64,000 nt of DNA from positions 2,962,784-3,026,783 of the forward strand of contig JAKVOU010000001.1 of assembly GCA_022482625.1 (NCBI GenBank), written 5' to 3'. Below the pieces are notes generated by a model, which did not search any database, was not told where the DNA came from, and saw only the letters and a list, made by a program, of their open reading frames with translations. Origin of the DNA: Spirochaetia bacterium (lineage in GTDB: Bacteria > Spirochaetota > Spirochaetia > Sphaerochaetales > Sphaerochaetaceae). Position 1 is the first letter of the stretch. The number at the start of each line of letters is the position of its first letter. Shown here piece after piece: positions 35,566 through 44,596 of this stretch. The translations under genes and the position numbers were made by a program.

Positions 35566-37362
35566 ATGAATGAACAACGAATGATAGGGGGACATCCCAC
35601 TATAGGTATCAGACCGATAATTGATGCTAGGATTGGGTTCCTCAATGTAAGAGGTTCCTTGGAGAAACAGACAATGCAGATGGCGCAGTCCGCTGCAGCC
35701 CTATTCAGGGATAACCTTAGGTATTCTGACGGGACAGCGGTAAAGGTTGTCATCAGTGATACGACAATCGGAAGAGTAGCTGAGGCTGCACGGTGTGCAG
35801 AGCAGTTCCGTAGGGAAGGTGTTTCCATTACCCTTTCTGTTACGCCTTGCTGGTGCTATGGTTCAGAGACAATGGACATGGATAAGCATACGATCAAAGG
35901 TGTATGGGGGCTCAATGCAACCGAACGTCCCGGTGCTGTCTATCTTGCCTGTGTACTTGCTGCGCATGCCCAGAAAGGCCTTCCGGCTTTCGGCATCTAT
36001 GGCAAGGATGTACAGGAAGCTGATGATGCGACGATTCCTGATGATGTGAGGGAAAAACTGCTTCGATTCGGAAGAGCGGCAGTGGCAGCAGCTTCCATGC
36101 GCGGTGCTTCTTTCCTGCAGATAGGGTCCCAGTGCATGGGCATAGCAGGAAGTGCCATCAACCAGGATTTCTTTGAAGAATACTTGGGCATGAGAGTAGA
36201 ATCTGTAGATGAGGTTGAGATTCTCCGTCGGATGAAAGAACACATCTATGATGAGAAGGAAGTTAAGCGGGCAATTGCCTGGGCATGGAAAAACTGTCCC
36301 ATCGGATTCAACAAGAATCCAAAGGAAGTACAGCGCAGTGAGGCAGAAACGAAGGAAGAATTCGAATTCGTTGTCAAGATGGCTGTCATCGTCAAGGATT
36401 TGATGAACGGTAACCCGAATCTTCCCAAAGGGCGGGAAGAGGAAATGCTCGGCCATAATGCCATTGCTGCGGGATTCCAGGGACAACGTCAATGGACTGA
36501 CCATTATCCTGATTGTGATTTCGGTGAAGCCATCCTCAATACGACCTTTGATTGGAACGGTACAAGGGAGCCTTATATACTTGCTACTGAAAATGATACG
36601 CTTAACGGTGTCAGCATGTTGTTCATGAAGTTGCTGACGCATAGGGCACAGATGTTCAGTGATGTGAGGACATACTGGAGTGAGGCTTCGGTCCGCAAGG
36701 CCACCGGCTACCAGCTGGAAGGGAAAGCCAAGGAAAACGGTGGATTCCTGCATCTGATCAATTCCGGAGCAACTGCCCTTGATGCCTGCGGACTATGTAC
36801 CGACGAGAAAGGTGAGCCGGTGATGAAACGATGGTATGAGGTGACCGAAGAAGACCAGAAGAAGATGCTTGGCGCAACGACTTGGTGTGAGGCGGACAAC
36901 GGCTACTTCCGTGGAGGTGGTTTTTCATCCAGGTTCATTACCGAAGCGCAGATGCCTGCGACGATGATCAGGCTCAATTTGATCAAGGGACTGGGACCTG
37001 TGCTGCAGATTGCCGAAGGATGGACCGTAAAGTTGCCCAGGGAAGTCAGTGAATCCCTGTGGAAGCGTACAGACTATACATGGCCGTGTACATGGTTTAC
37101 ACCTCGCTGTGATGGCAAGGACGGTCCGTTCAAGAGTGCCTATGATGTCATGAACAACTGGGGTGCCAACCATGGAGCTATAAGCTATGGGCACATTGGC
37201 GCTGATCTCATAACCCTTTGCTCAATCCTGCGTATTCCTGTCTGTATGCATAATGTTCCACAGGAGGATATCTTCCGTCCTGCCTGTTGGAATGCCTTTG
37301 GTATGGACAAGGAAGGCCAGGATTACAGGGCCTGTCTGAATTATGGACCTTTATATAAATAA
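35566..37362 (+). CDS. fucI: L-fucose isomerase (598 aa)
   Basis: Isomerises L-fucose to L-fuculose (and often D-arabinose to D-ribulose). The full family length and layout are present: [20 protein letters not shown] at the N-terminus (short: [10 protein letters not shown]), [36 protein letters not shown], and the metal-binding region [16 protein letters not shown] with Glu and Asp ligands; the third ligand His is likely in [12 protein letters not shown] near the C-terminus. ATG 35566 has GGAGG. A TTG at 35551 is unlikely. No fuculokinase or aldolase is adjacent. Confidence 0.95.
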   Translation: MNEQRMIGGHPTIGIRPIIDARIGFLNVRGSLEKQTMQMAQSAAALFRDNLRYSDGTAVKVVISDTTIGRVAEAARCAEQFRREGVSITLSVTPCWCYGSETMDMDKHTIKGVWGLNATERPGAVYLACVLAAHAQKGLPAFGIYGKDVQEADDATIPDDVREKLLRFGRAAVAAASMRGASFLQIGSQCMGIAGSAINQDFFEEYLGMRVESVDEVEILRRMKEHIYDEKEVKRAIAWAWKNCPIGFNKNPKEVQRSEAETKEEFEFVVKMAVIVKDLMNGNPNLPKGREEEMLGHNAIAAGFQGQRQWTDHYPDCDFGEAILNTTFDWNGTREPYILATENDTLNGVSMLFMKLLTHRAQMFSDVRTYWSEASVRKATGYQLEGKAKENGGFLHLINSGATALDACGLCTDEKGEPVMKRWYEVTEEDQKKMLGATTWCEADNGYFRGGGFSSRFITEAQMPATMIRLNLIKGLGPVLQIAEGWTVKLPREVSESLWKRTDYTWPCTWFTPRCDGKDGPFKSAYDVMNNWGANHGAISYGHIGADLITLCSILRIPVCMHNVPQEDIFRPACWNAFGMDKEGQDYRACLNYGPLYK

Positions 37363-37386
37363 ATAAGAATATATCGATTGAATAAA

Positions 37387-37429
37387 ACTGACGGAATCAT
37401 ATACAATGTGATTCCGTCAGTTGTTTTTT
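37387..37429 (+). terminator. Terminator after fucI
   Basis: ACTGACGGAATCA (37387-37399) pairs perfectly with TGATTCCGTCAGT (37409-37421), followed by TGTTTTTT. It closes the fucose unit before the mobile-element debris. Confidence 0.9.
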
Positions 37430-37639
37430 AGTTCTGGATGCCACTGTGCGTCGTTCGGGCGCAAAGGATGGCTTGCCACATGGGAAGCCTGAGGCTTAGA
37501 ATAAGCCGAGAAAATTAGTATCAGAACTTGCTGTACAGCATGTCGAATTTGGTCTATCATTTTGTGGAAAGTGTCGGAAAGCATGCGAGCAAGAAGTGGT
37601 AGTGGAGCATGTAAAGAATCAGAGTAAGCAGAAGAATGA

Positions 37640-37756
37640 CTATAGGTAATTGTATCCCAAACTTAGAAGTGAAAAATCTGATATCTTTGTAAGGGATTCC
37701 TCTATCTTGATTTTCATATTCCGTAGAATATTTAAGATGAAGGCAAAGAGCTTTAG
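37640..37756 (-). pseudogene. Diverged C-terminal remnant of an IS1595-like transposase
   Basis: The minus-strand frame reads LKLFAFILNILRNMKIKIEE then SLTKISDFSLLSLGYNYL-stop. It aligns with the remnant at 55469-55717 (LNLFAFITNTPRDMNMKIEE...), which itself resembles the C-terminal end of ISXO2/IS1595-type transposases (linker INxxHxxLKKxL...DYLNLFAF). Only the last ~38 codons are recognisable. No terminal repeats are seen. The surrounding 37430-37640 bases hold nothing I can name. Confidence 0.5.
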
Positions 37757-37780
37757 ACAATTTTTCCCCCAAAAAAGGGG

Positions 37781-38090
37781 CTGAGCGACATTACCGAGTT
37801 CAGCATCACCGCAAGGAAGGTATATCTCTTTCCCGTAGTGAACTGTAATGACGATATGGCAGTCTCATGGACATTGGGGCCAAGGCTTAATGCCCAGTTG
37901 GTAAATACGATGCTGGACGAGGTGACGGCTACCCTGCGGGAAGACGAGCATCCGGTAATCCATACGGACAGGGGCTGCCATTATCGCTGTTTTGAATGGA
38001 TTTGGTGGATAATGGAATAGGCAGAACTGGTATGCTCGATGTCAAGGAAAGGCTGTGCCCCTGTCATACAGCAGGTGGAATCTGTTCACC
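37781..38090 (+). pseudogene. IS3-family transposase (OrfB) remnant
   Basis: An open stretch reads LSDITEFSITARKVYLFPVV, then NCNDDMAVSWTLGPRLNAQL, then TATLREDEHPVIHTDRGCHY. This is the DDE integrase core of an IS3-family OrfB (first Asp in ..V.NCNDDMAVSW, second Asp in IHTDRGCHY). A frameshift after GCHYRCFEWIW moves the sequence to ELVCSMSRKGCAPV, the expected next block (S-M-S-R-K-G-C-x-P), after which similarity stops before the third catalytic residue. The start is missing. Clearly non-functional. Confidence 0.75.
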
Positions 38091-38233
38091 CTGCCCGACC
38101 ATGCTGCCAAAAAGAATTCCCAAAAACTAGTCTATCTATCTAATTTGATGCTTACAGTCGAAGCGGATACTCGCAAGGCAGCAGGGGCAGTGCCCATTGG
38201 TCATAGCCTATGCGGACAGGGCAAGGAAAAAGA

Positions 38234-38419
38234 TCAGTACATGATCCAGCCATCTTCGACTAAACTATGAGACTGAAACAGACTCTCGCTTGTAGACTGA
38301 AAGGGCTTTCGACGAACCATTGACCTGTAGGTATCCAATCCACGTATATCAGAATGGCCAAGTGTCGAAAAGACTGTAGCCTTTTCCTTATCCACGTCCA
38401 TGACATCTGCAGAAATGGC
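38234..38419 (-). pseudogene. Possible tyrosine-recombinase C-terminal remnant
   Basis: A stop-to-stop frame contains TVFSTLGHSDIRGLDTY, which recalls the LGHSDIxTTLDTYSH block around the catalytic Tyr of phage-type integrases. The rest of the catalytic domain is absent and there is no start codon with a ribosome site. The match is short, so the call is weak, but the location among other transposase debris makes it plausible. Confidence 0.25.
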
Positions 38420-38550
38420 TTAGCCGATGAAAAAGGAGTAAAGGGTGTTGCAATAGTGCTTGACAGAATATATAGTCTAGACAATTTTATAATAATTATA
38501 TAATATATTTTGTAATTTTGATTATATATTTTTTTAAAATCAAATACTAA

Positions 38551-38578
38551 TTGACATGATTAGAATCAATGTTATAAT
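38551..38578 (+). promoter_or_regulatory. Strong consensus promoter before the first TTT operon
   Basis: TTGACA (38551-38556), a 16-base spacer and TATAAT (38573-38578) match the housekeeping consensus exactly. The spacer contains TGATT-AG-AATCA (38559-38570), a perfect inverted repeat, and the -10 overlaps TTATAATTATAA (38572-38583), also a perfect palindrome. A repressor is therefore expected, perhaps the IclR protein of this island. Confidence 0.75.
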
Positions 38579-38603
38579 TATAATCAAAAATTAGGAGGGA
38601 AAT

Positions 38604-39605
38604 ATGAAAAAAATATTTTCATTATTATTATGTATTGTTTTGTCAACATGTTTGTTTGCAAATGGTTCGCATGAAGATGAGGCTGATTTGCAAATTTCTC
38701 AAACAGATGCCGGTGCCATTTGGCCACAAAAAACTACGACGATTATTGTACCTGCACAAGCAGGAAGTTCTTTGGATTTAAATGCTAGGGTTATGGCTGA
38801 ATATCTTCAAAGAACGACTGGAAATGCATTTGTTATTCAAAATGATGTAACAGGTAATGGTACCGTCGCGTATGAGAATGTACGAAATGCTGCAAAGAAT
38901 GGAACAACATTGCTTTATACGCAAAATTTATTTTTACAATATCATGGAGGTGTATACAGTCAGAATCCATGGGATGCTTTTGATGTTGTAGGAATTGGTC
39001 AAAATCTTTCCGAAATGTATATTTTGGTTGCAAAGAATGGACGGAAAGAGTTTTCAAATTGGAATGAGCTTGTTGCATATGCAAAAGCTAATCCTGGGAA
39101 ATTAGTTGCAGGTATCCAAAATGGTGGTATGGCTCATCTATTGACTGTACTTTTGGAAAAGGATGCTGGAATCCAATTTAAATTGGTAGAGGCTGGTTCA
39201 TCTGCAGATAAAATTAGTGGTATTCTTGGCGGGTATATTGATGTTGCATTTGTTGCAACTGCAACAGGAGCTGATTATGTAAAATCTGGTGATCTCCTTG
39301 CATTTATGACAACAACATCAAAAAGAAGTGCTTATAATGATACTTGGCCTACTTCATCGGAACTTGGTTATAAGGATATTGTTAATCTAGCTGCTACGGG
39401 CATATTTGTACCAAAAGGAACTGATCCAAAAATTATTGCAGCAATTAGCAATGCTATAAGTGGAATGGCCTCTGATACAAAAGTTATTGAATCTGATACT
39501 AAATTGCATAGTATTTATACTCATTATTCTCCTGAAGAAGCTACGAAACTTTTGCAAGATTATGATATTGCTTTGACTGCTGCTTATAAGATGATTGGTA
39601 GGTAA
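38604..39605 (+). CDS. tctC: TTT-family solute-binding protein TctC, copy 1 (333 aa)
   Basis: The periplasmic receptor of a tripartite tricarboxylate transporter. The signal peptide ends at CLFANGSHEDE, the spirochaete style. Family residues: TTTIIVPAQAGSSLDLNARV (the binding-loop P-A-x-A-G-S), IQNDVTGNGTVAYENV, NGGMAHLLTV and LVEAGSSADKISGILGGYID. Bug/TctC proteins bind dicarboxylates and similar acids with high affinity. First gene of a TctC-TctB-TctA-amidohydrolase operon behind a consensus promoter. The coding sequence is strongly AT-rich. Substrate not determined; hexarates or a derivative are likely from context. Confidence 0.92.
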   Translation: MKKIFSLLLCIVLSTCLFANGSHEDEADLQISQTDAGAIWPQKTTTIIVPAQAGSSLDLNARVMAEYLQRTTGNAFVIQNDVTGNGTVAYENVRNAAKNGTTLLYTQNLFLQYHGGVYSQNPWDAFDVVGIGQNLSEMYILVAKNGRKEFSNWNELVAYAKANPGKLVAGIQNGGMAHLLTVLLEKDAGIQFKLVEAGSSADKISGILGGYIDVAFVATATGADYVKSGDLLAFMTTTSKRSAYNDTWPTSSELGYKDIVNLAATGIFVPKGTDPKIIAAISNAISGMASDTKVIESDTKLHSIYTHYSPEEATKLLQDYDIALTAAYKMIGR

Positions 39606-39629
39606 GTGAGAAAGGAGTGAGGTGTAACT

Positions 39630-40121
39630 ATGGATAAGAAAAACCTATCATCCTACAAAGACCGTATTTGTGGAATTATCATGCTGATTTTAGGGATAGT
39701 AGTAGTAATCGCGACAATGGTATTGCCTGACTCAAACTTAGAGGGTGATCCTGGCCCAAAATATTTTCCTTTATTTAGTGCGATACTTATTATCGGAAGT
39801 AGCCTTGCTCTGATTTTAAAAAAAACTGATGAAGCTGCAAAACCATTTTTAAACAAAACCCAATGGAAAAGGCTTGCTGTTATGTTCTGTGTTATTGCTG
39901 GGTATGCATTTGTTATGTGGTTGCTTGGTTATGTTATTTCAACAATTATCACTCTTTATTATGTAAATTATTTGTTTTGTGAACGCGAGGGAGTAAATAC
40001 AAAATCATCAGCATATCGTATTAAAACTGCAGTTTATTCTATTACAATTACAGTAATTATTTATTTTGTATTTCATAAAGGACTGCAGATGATTCTTCCA
40101 CAGGGATTACTTTTTAAATAG
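39630..40121 (+). CDS. tctB: TTT-family small permease TctB, copy 1 (163 aa)
   Basis: A four-helix small subunit. The N-terminus KDRICGIIMLILGIVVVIAT and the loop DPGPKYFPLFSAILII are typical: TctB proteins carry a D-x-G-P-x-x-(F/Y)-P motif after the first helix. It lies 24 bases downstream of tctC and 9 bases before tctA, in the same operon. Confidence 0.85.
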   Translation: MDKKNLSSYKDRICGIIMLILGIVVVIATMVLPDSNLEGDPGPKYFPLFSAILIIGSSLALILKKTDEAAKPFLNKTQWKRLAVMFCVIAGYAFVMWLLGYVISTIITLYYVNYLFCEREGVNTKSSAYRIKTAVYSITITVIIYFVFHKGLQMILPQGLLFK

Positions 40122-40130
40122 GAGATGAGA

Positions 40131-41618
40131 ATGAGTAGCATTGTTGGGCAGATTTTTGTTAACCTGCTAAATCCCATTTGTTTTTTTTTGGTGCTTGTAG
40201 GTGGAGTCCTCGGCACTGTCCTTGGTGCTATACCTGGCCTTTCCGGTGGACTTGCTATAGCTGTTTTTTTGCCAGCAACTTTTTTTATGAAAGCCGAACT
40301 GTCGATTCCCTTTTTGATGGCTATTTACGTTGGTAGTATGTCAGGAAGTTATATAGGAGCTATTTTACTTGGAATTCCAGGAACTCCTTCTTCAATTGCA
40401 ACTGTATATGACGGTTACCAGTTTACAAAAAAGGGAGATGCTGTACATGCTTTGTCCGTAGTTACTGTGTGTAATTTTCTTGGAACAATTCCGTCAATTC
40501 TAATAGCAATGTTCTTTAGTCCGTTGCTTGCGAAATGGGCTTTGAAGCTTGGTCCTTGGGAGTTTTTCTCCCTTAGCTTTTGTGCTGTTATGATGGTTAT
40601 TTCTTTGTCAAAGGGGAATATTACCAAGGGATTGCTTTCAGCAGGAATTGCTTTTCTTGTTTCGTCAGTTGGTACTGCACCACTTTGTGGTACACAACGT
40701 TTTACCTTTGGTAGTTATTATCTGTCCAGTGGTTTTAGCATTACATCGGTTATGCTTGGTTTATTTGCAGGAATTACTATTTTAATGGAATATGCTAAAC
40801 AAGGTGAAGTTGCAAAAGTTAAACAAAAGGTTGGACACTTTAAATATTATAAAAGGGATTTTGTTCATAATAGGAAAAATATGTTTCGGTCTTTTTTGAT
40901 TGGACTATGGGTAGGATTTCTTCCAGGGTTGGGTGGATCTGTGTCAAACCAAATGGCCTATGCAATGGAAAAAAATGCCTCCAAAACCCCCGATCAGTTT
41001 GGGAAAGGTTGTATTGATGGGTGTATTGCTTCTGAAACAGCTAATAATGCTTCCCTTGGTGGAGCTTTAATCCCTTTCCTTGCTTTAGGGATTCCTGGTG
41101 ATATGGTAACTTCATTGTTGTTGGGAGCCTTGACGATTCAAGGGGTTCAAGCTGGACCCTTGGTGTTTAGAAATTCGCCGAAGGTTGTTTATTTGATTTT
41201 TGGTGCTTGTCTTATGACTGCTATTTTTGTATTTTTGTTTGAAATCATTGGTATGCCGATTTTTCCTAAAATTCTTAGTCTTTCGTCACATGTTTTGTAT
41301 CCTGCAATTTTAGTTGTTGCTATTTGTGGGGCATACACAAGTAGCAGTAATATATTTGCAGTTGTTATGGTTTTGGTTTTTACTGCATTAGGTTTGTTTA
41401 TGGCATTTCTTGAGTTACCTGTTGGCCCCTTTATGTTGGCCTATGTACTTTCCAATGTGTTGGAAACAAATTTTAGAAAGGGTATCAGTTATGCAGGGAA
41501 TGGTGCATGGTCCTTTTTTACACGTCCCATTTCATGTATTCTTTTATTGATTGCTATTGGTTCCGTTGTTTATCCATGTTTAAAGGGAATTGTTTTGAAA
41601 AAGAAGGTTTCGGTATGA
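40131..41618 (+). CDS. tctA: TTT-family large permease TctA, copy 1 (495 aa)
   Basis: The large 12-helix transport subunit. Conserved sites are GAIPGLSGGLAIAVFLPATF in the first re-entrant region, MSGSYIGAILLGIPGTPSS, GFLPGLGGSVSNQMAYAMEK, and ETANNASLGGALIPFLALGIPGD (short: NNASLGGALIPFLALGIPGD), the two G-x-(L/I)-P-G motifs being the family fingerprint. ATG 40131 is better spaced from AGGAG than ATG 40125. The end overlaps the amidohydrolase start (ATGA), so the two are translationally coupled. Confidence 0.92.
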   Translation: MSSIVGQIFVNLLNPICFFLVLVGGVLGTVLGAIPGLSGGLAIAVFLPATFFMKAELSIPFLMAIYVGSMSGSYIGAILLGIPGTPSSIATVYDGYQFTKKGDAVHALSVVTVCNFLGTIPSILIAMFFSPLLAKWALKLGPWEFFSLSFCAVMMVISLSKGNITKGLLSAGIAFLVSSVGTAPLCGTQRFTFGSYYLSSGFSITSVMLGLFAGITILMEYAKQGEVAKVKQKVGHFKYYKRDFVHNRKNMFRSFLIGLWVGFLPGLGGSVSNQMAYAMEKNASKTPDQFGKGCIDGCIASETANNASLGGALIPFLALGIPGDMVTSLLLGALTIQGVQAGPLVFRNSPKVVYLIFGACLMTAIFVFLFEIIGMPIFPKILSLSSHVLYPAILVVAICGAYTSSSNIFAVVMVLVFTALGLFMAFLELPVGPFMLAYVLSNVLETNFRKGISYAGNGAWSFFTRPISCILLLIAIGSVVYPCLKGIVLKKKVSV

Positions 41619-42796
41619 AAACTTTAATTGAAGGTGCGACTATTGTCACTTGTATGGGAAAAACTATCAAGGATGGCTGTATTCTTTTTAGCGATAGGAT
41701 TCTTGGAATAGGAAAAACCAGAGATGAAGTTGGAAATGTGGAAGATGCAAGAGTCATAAACGGGGAAGGGAAAACCATTATTCCTGGTCTAATTGATTGT
41801 CATGTCCATTTGGGGATGGATTTAGAAAATGATGCATCAGATACAACTATAGGCGCTGTAGTGTTGTCTGAAGCACAAGAATGCTCAACATACGGAATTA
41901 CAACTGTAAGAAATATGGGAACGAAGCATAATGCCGATATTGCCGTTAGGGATATTATTAACAGTACTTATTGCAAAGGTGTGCGAATTGTTGCTAGTGG
42001 ACAGCCGATTACAATTACAGGAGGACATGGCTCTTCGATGAGTTATATTGCTGATTCGGTTGATGAAGCAAGAAAAGCAGCCAGGACAGTTATCGGTAAT
42101 GGTGCTGATGTCATCAAGATGATTGCGACAGGAGGGATGGGTACAAAAGGTTCAAATCCTTATGCGGTACAACTTTCTGAGGAGCAAATGAGAGTTATCT
42201 GTGAAGAGGCTCGCAGAGCGGGTATCCTGACGGGAGCCCACTGTACAGCTCTTGATGGAGCAAAAAATGCTATAAAGGCTGGTGTCAGAAGTGTTGAGCA
42301 TGTGCAAATGAATGAAGAAATTGCCCGTATGATGAGAACAAACGGTACCTATTATTGTCCAACAATTGTAACAAGGTATAATATCTTGCATCTTTTGGAT
42401 CCGTCTTTGCAATGGTTGAAACAAAAGGCTCGCCCTACTGATTTAGATGGGAAAAAACGTGCTATCCAGCTTTGTCATAAATATGGTATTCCTGTTTGTG
42501 CTTCGACTGATTCAATGAATAGTTCAAAGGCGGAACATGCAGTAACAAAACTAGGAGTGAGTCTTGCAACAGAACTGCATATTTATGTTGAATTTGGTAT
42601 GACGAATGAAGAAGCCTTGCTTACAGCAACAAAAACAGCTTCAGAAATGTTGTGTATTGGCAATCAAGTAGGGACCCTTGAAGTAGATAAATGTGCTGAT
42701 TTGGTTCTTTTGGATGGAAATCCATTGGATTGTATTGATAATGTTTCCAGAGTGGTAAAAACATATCAAAGAGGTAAACTTTCATTTTCAGCATGA
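41615..42796 (+). CDS. Amidohydrolase-family metallo-enzyme (393 aa)
   Basis: An imidazolonepropionase/prolidase-like amidohydrolase. Metal ligands: HxH in IDCHVHLGMD (about residue 60), a Lys in DVIKMIATGG, His in TGAHCTALDGA and SVEHVQMNEE, and Asp in VCASTDSMNSS; N-terminal and C-terminal beta-sandwich strands include VDKCADLVLLDGNPL. It probably hydrolyses an amide, lactam or lactone of an imported compound. The translational coupling to TctA argues that its substrate is what this transporter brings in. The exact reaction is unknown. Confidence 0.82.
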   Translation: MKTLIEGATIVTCMGKTIKDGCILFSDRILGIGKTRDEVGNVEDARVINGEGKTIIPGLIDCHVHLGMDLENDASDTTIGAVVLSEAQECSTYGITTVRNMGTKHNADIAVRDIINSTYCKGVRIVASGQPITITGGHGSSMSYIADSVDEARKAARTVIGNGADVIKMIATGGMGTKGSNPYAVQLSEEQMRVICEEARRAGILTGAHCTALDGAKNAIKAGVRSVEHVQMNEEIARMMRTNGTYYCPTIVTRYNILHLLDPSLQWLKQKARPTDLDGKKRAIQLCHKYGIPVCASTDSMNSSKAEHAVTKLGVSLATELHIYVEFGMTNEEALLTATKTASEMLCIGNQVGTLEVDKCADLVLLDGNPLDCIDNVSRVVKTYQRGKLSFSA

Positions 42797-43039
42797 AATT
42801 ATTTATAAAGTAATTATTTACTTTAGTTTGAAGCTTTGTACAATTATAAAAAAGCATTAATTAAAATTTTACCATGTGGCAATTTTTATTTTAGGTATTA
42901 TTTCTCTATAAGCTTCATTGCTAATAAGTAGGGGCAATTTCGAGAATAGTAATATTATATTTTGTTGATTGCTACCTGATAAATTTGAATGAATATAATA
43001 TAAGTTTTAGTTTTGCGAGAAAAAGTAAAGGATGTAATA

Positions 43040-44371
43040 ATGTTCAATACTCCAAAAGTAACTGATATGAAGGTAATTCCCGTTGCTGGATGTGACAGTA
43101 TGCTACTGTCTCTCAGTGGGGCACATTATCCATATTTTACAAGAAACATCGTAATTTTGACTGATGACAGCGGTCATACCGGAATCGGCGAAGTACACGG
43201 TGGAAAGAGAATTACCCAAAGTCTTCAGGCCTGTGTGCCTGAAGTGGTTGGCAAACCGATCGGAGCCTATAGGAATATCATCAGCAAGCTGCGAAGGATA
43301 CACGACTGTGGTTGCAAGGACAGCGATGGATTGCAGAATTTGGATTTGTGCAAACTTGCTGATGTCGTACACTTTGAAACAGCTATTGAATGTGCTCTCT
43401 TGGACTTGATGGGGCAGTTCATGGATGTTCCCGTATGTGAACTTCTGGGTGATGGCAAACAAAGAGATGATGTAGTCGTATTGGGATATCTTTTCTATCA
43501 GGCAGATTCCAAGAAAACTGATTTGCCATATATCCATGAGAAAAAATGCGGAAATCCTTGGTTTGATGTCAGAAGAAATACGTATATGACCAGTGACTCG
43601 ATAGTAGAACAAGCCCAGGCCTTGCAAGAATACTATGGTTTCAAGGATTTTAAGCTGAAGGGTGGAGTTTTTTCTGGTGAAGAAGAAATGGAAGCTGTCG
43701 AAAAATTGGCCAAGACTTTTCCCGATGCAAGAATCAATATCGATCCCAATGGGGCTTGGAAGCTGGAACAGGCAATTGATCTCTGTAAGGGCAGTTCGCT
43801 TACCTATGCTGAAGATCCCTGCGGTACTGAATGCGGCTATTCAGGCAGAGAAACAATGGCAGAATTCAAGGAAGCGACAGGAATTCCGACGGCTACCAAT
43901 ATGATTGCTACGGATTGGAGACAATTCAAGCATGCAATTGTAGAAAAGTCAGTTGATATCGTACTTGCAGATCCTCATTTCTGGCTGATGTCCGGTTCTG
44001 TCAGGATTGCACAGGTTCTGAACGATTGGAAGCTTACCTGGGGATGCCATTCCAACAATCATTTTGATGTTTCCTTGGCAATATTTGCCCAGTGTGCCGC
44101 TGCCTGTCCTGGTAACATTACAGCTATGGATACACACTGGATTTGGCAGGATGGACAGTACCTGACTAAAAATCCGTATCAGATAAAAGAAGGTAAGATC
44201 CATATTCCTGATGCTCCTGGTCTTGGACTTGATATAGACATGGATGCAATCATGAAGGCGAATGAACTGTATGAAAGTCTGTCATTTGCAGATCGGAATG
44301 ATGCCTTGGGTATGCAATATCTTATACCTGGTTGGAAATTTGATTCCAAGCTGCCTTGCCTCGTGCGATAA
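43040..44371 (+). CDS. Glucarate dehydratase-like enolase-superfamily protein (443 aa), GudX-like
   Basis: Closely related to the GudD next door in general plan ([97 protein letters not shown]). The catalytic Lys (KLKGG), metal ligands (DPNG, EDPCG, NMIATDW) and the catalytic His (CHSNNHF) are all kept. The region around residue 95-110 differs (RRIHDCGCKDSDGLQNLDLC), close to the substrate-specificity loop. It may be a glucarate dehydratase-related protein as GudX, or act on idarate or another hexarate. Start ATG 43040 has AAAGGA. Confidence 0.85.
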   Translation: MFNTPKVTDMKVIPVAGCDSMLLSLSGAHYPYFTRNIVILTDDSGHTGIGEVHGGKRITQSLQACVPEVVGKPIGAYRNIISKLRRIHDCGCKDSDGLQNLDLCKLADVVHFETAIECALLDLMGQFMDVPVCELLGDGKQRDDVVVLGYLFYQADSKKTDLPYIHEKKCGNPWFDVRRNTYMTSDSIVEQAQALQEYYGFKDFKLKGGVFSGEEEMEAVEKLAKTFPDARINIDPNGAWKLEQAIDLCKGSSLTYAEDPCGTECGYSGRETMAEFKEATGIPTATNMIATDWRQFKHAIVEKSVDIVLADPHFWLMSGSVRIAQVLNDWKLTWGCHSNNHFDVSLAIFAQCAAACPGNITAMDTHWIWQDGQYLTKNPYQIKEGKIHIPDAPGLGLDIDMDAIMKANELYESLSFADRNDALGMQYLIPGWKFDSKLPCLVR

Positions 44372-44596
44372 GGATATATCCTTTTTGGCCTGACAAACAA
44401 TTTTTTTGATTGGTTGGTGAGATAAGGGCAAGTGTATTGGTTTTTTATAAAATATAATAGAATTATAAATATATGATTTTTTATATTATTATATAAAGTA
44501 TTAAGATAATAAACTGGAAATTAACTTGATAATTCAAAATAAATTTTAAGTTGTTACCCAGTATGTATTGGTTGTGACTGAAGGAAGGAGTGCAGG

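Noticed and set aside
35863-36753. Long minus-strand frame opposite fucI
   Set aside because: Complete overlap with the strongly conserved L-fucose isomerase; no domain or ribosome site, so a shadow.
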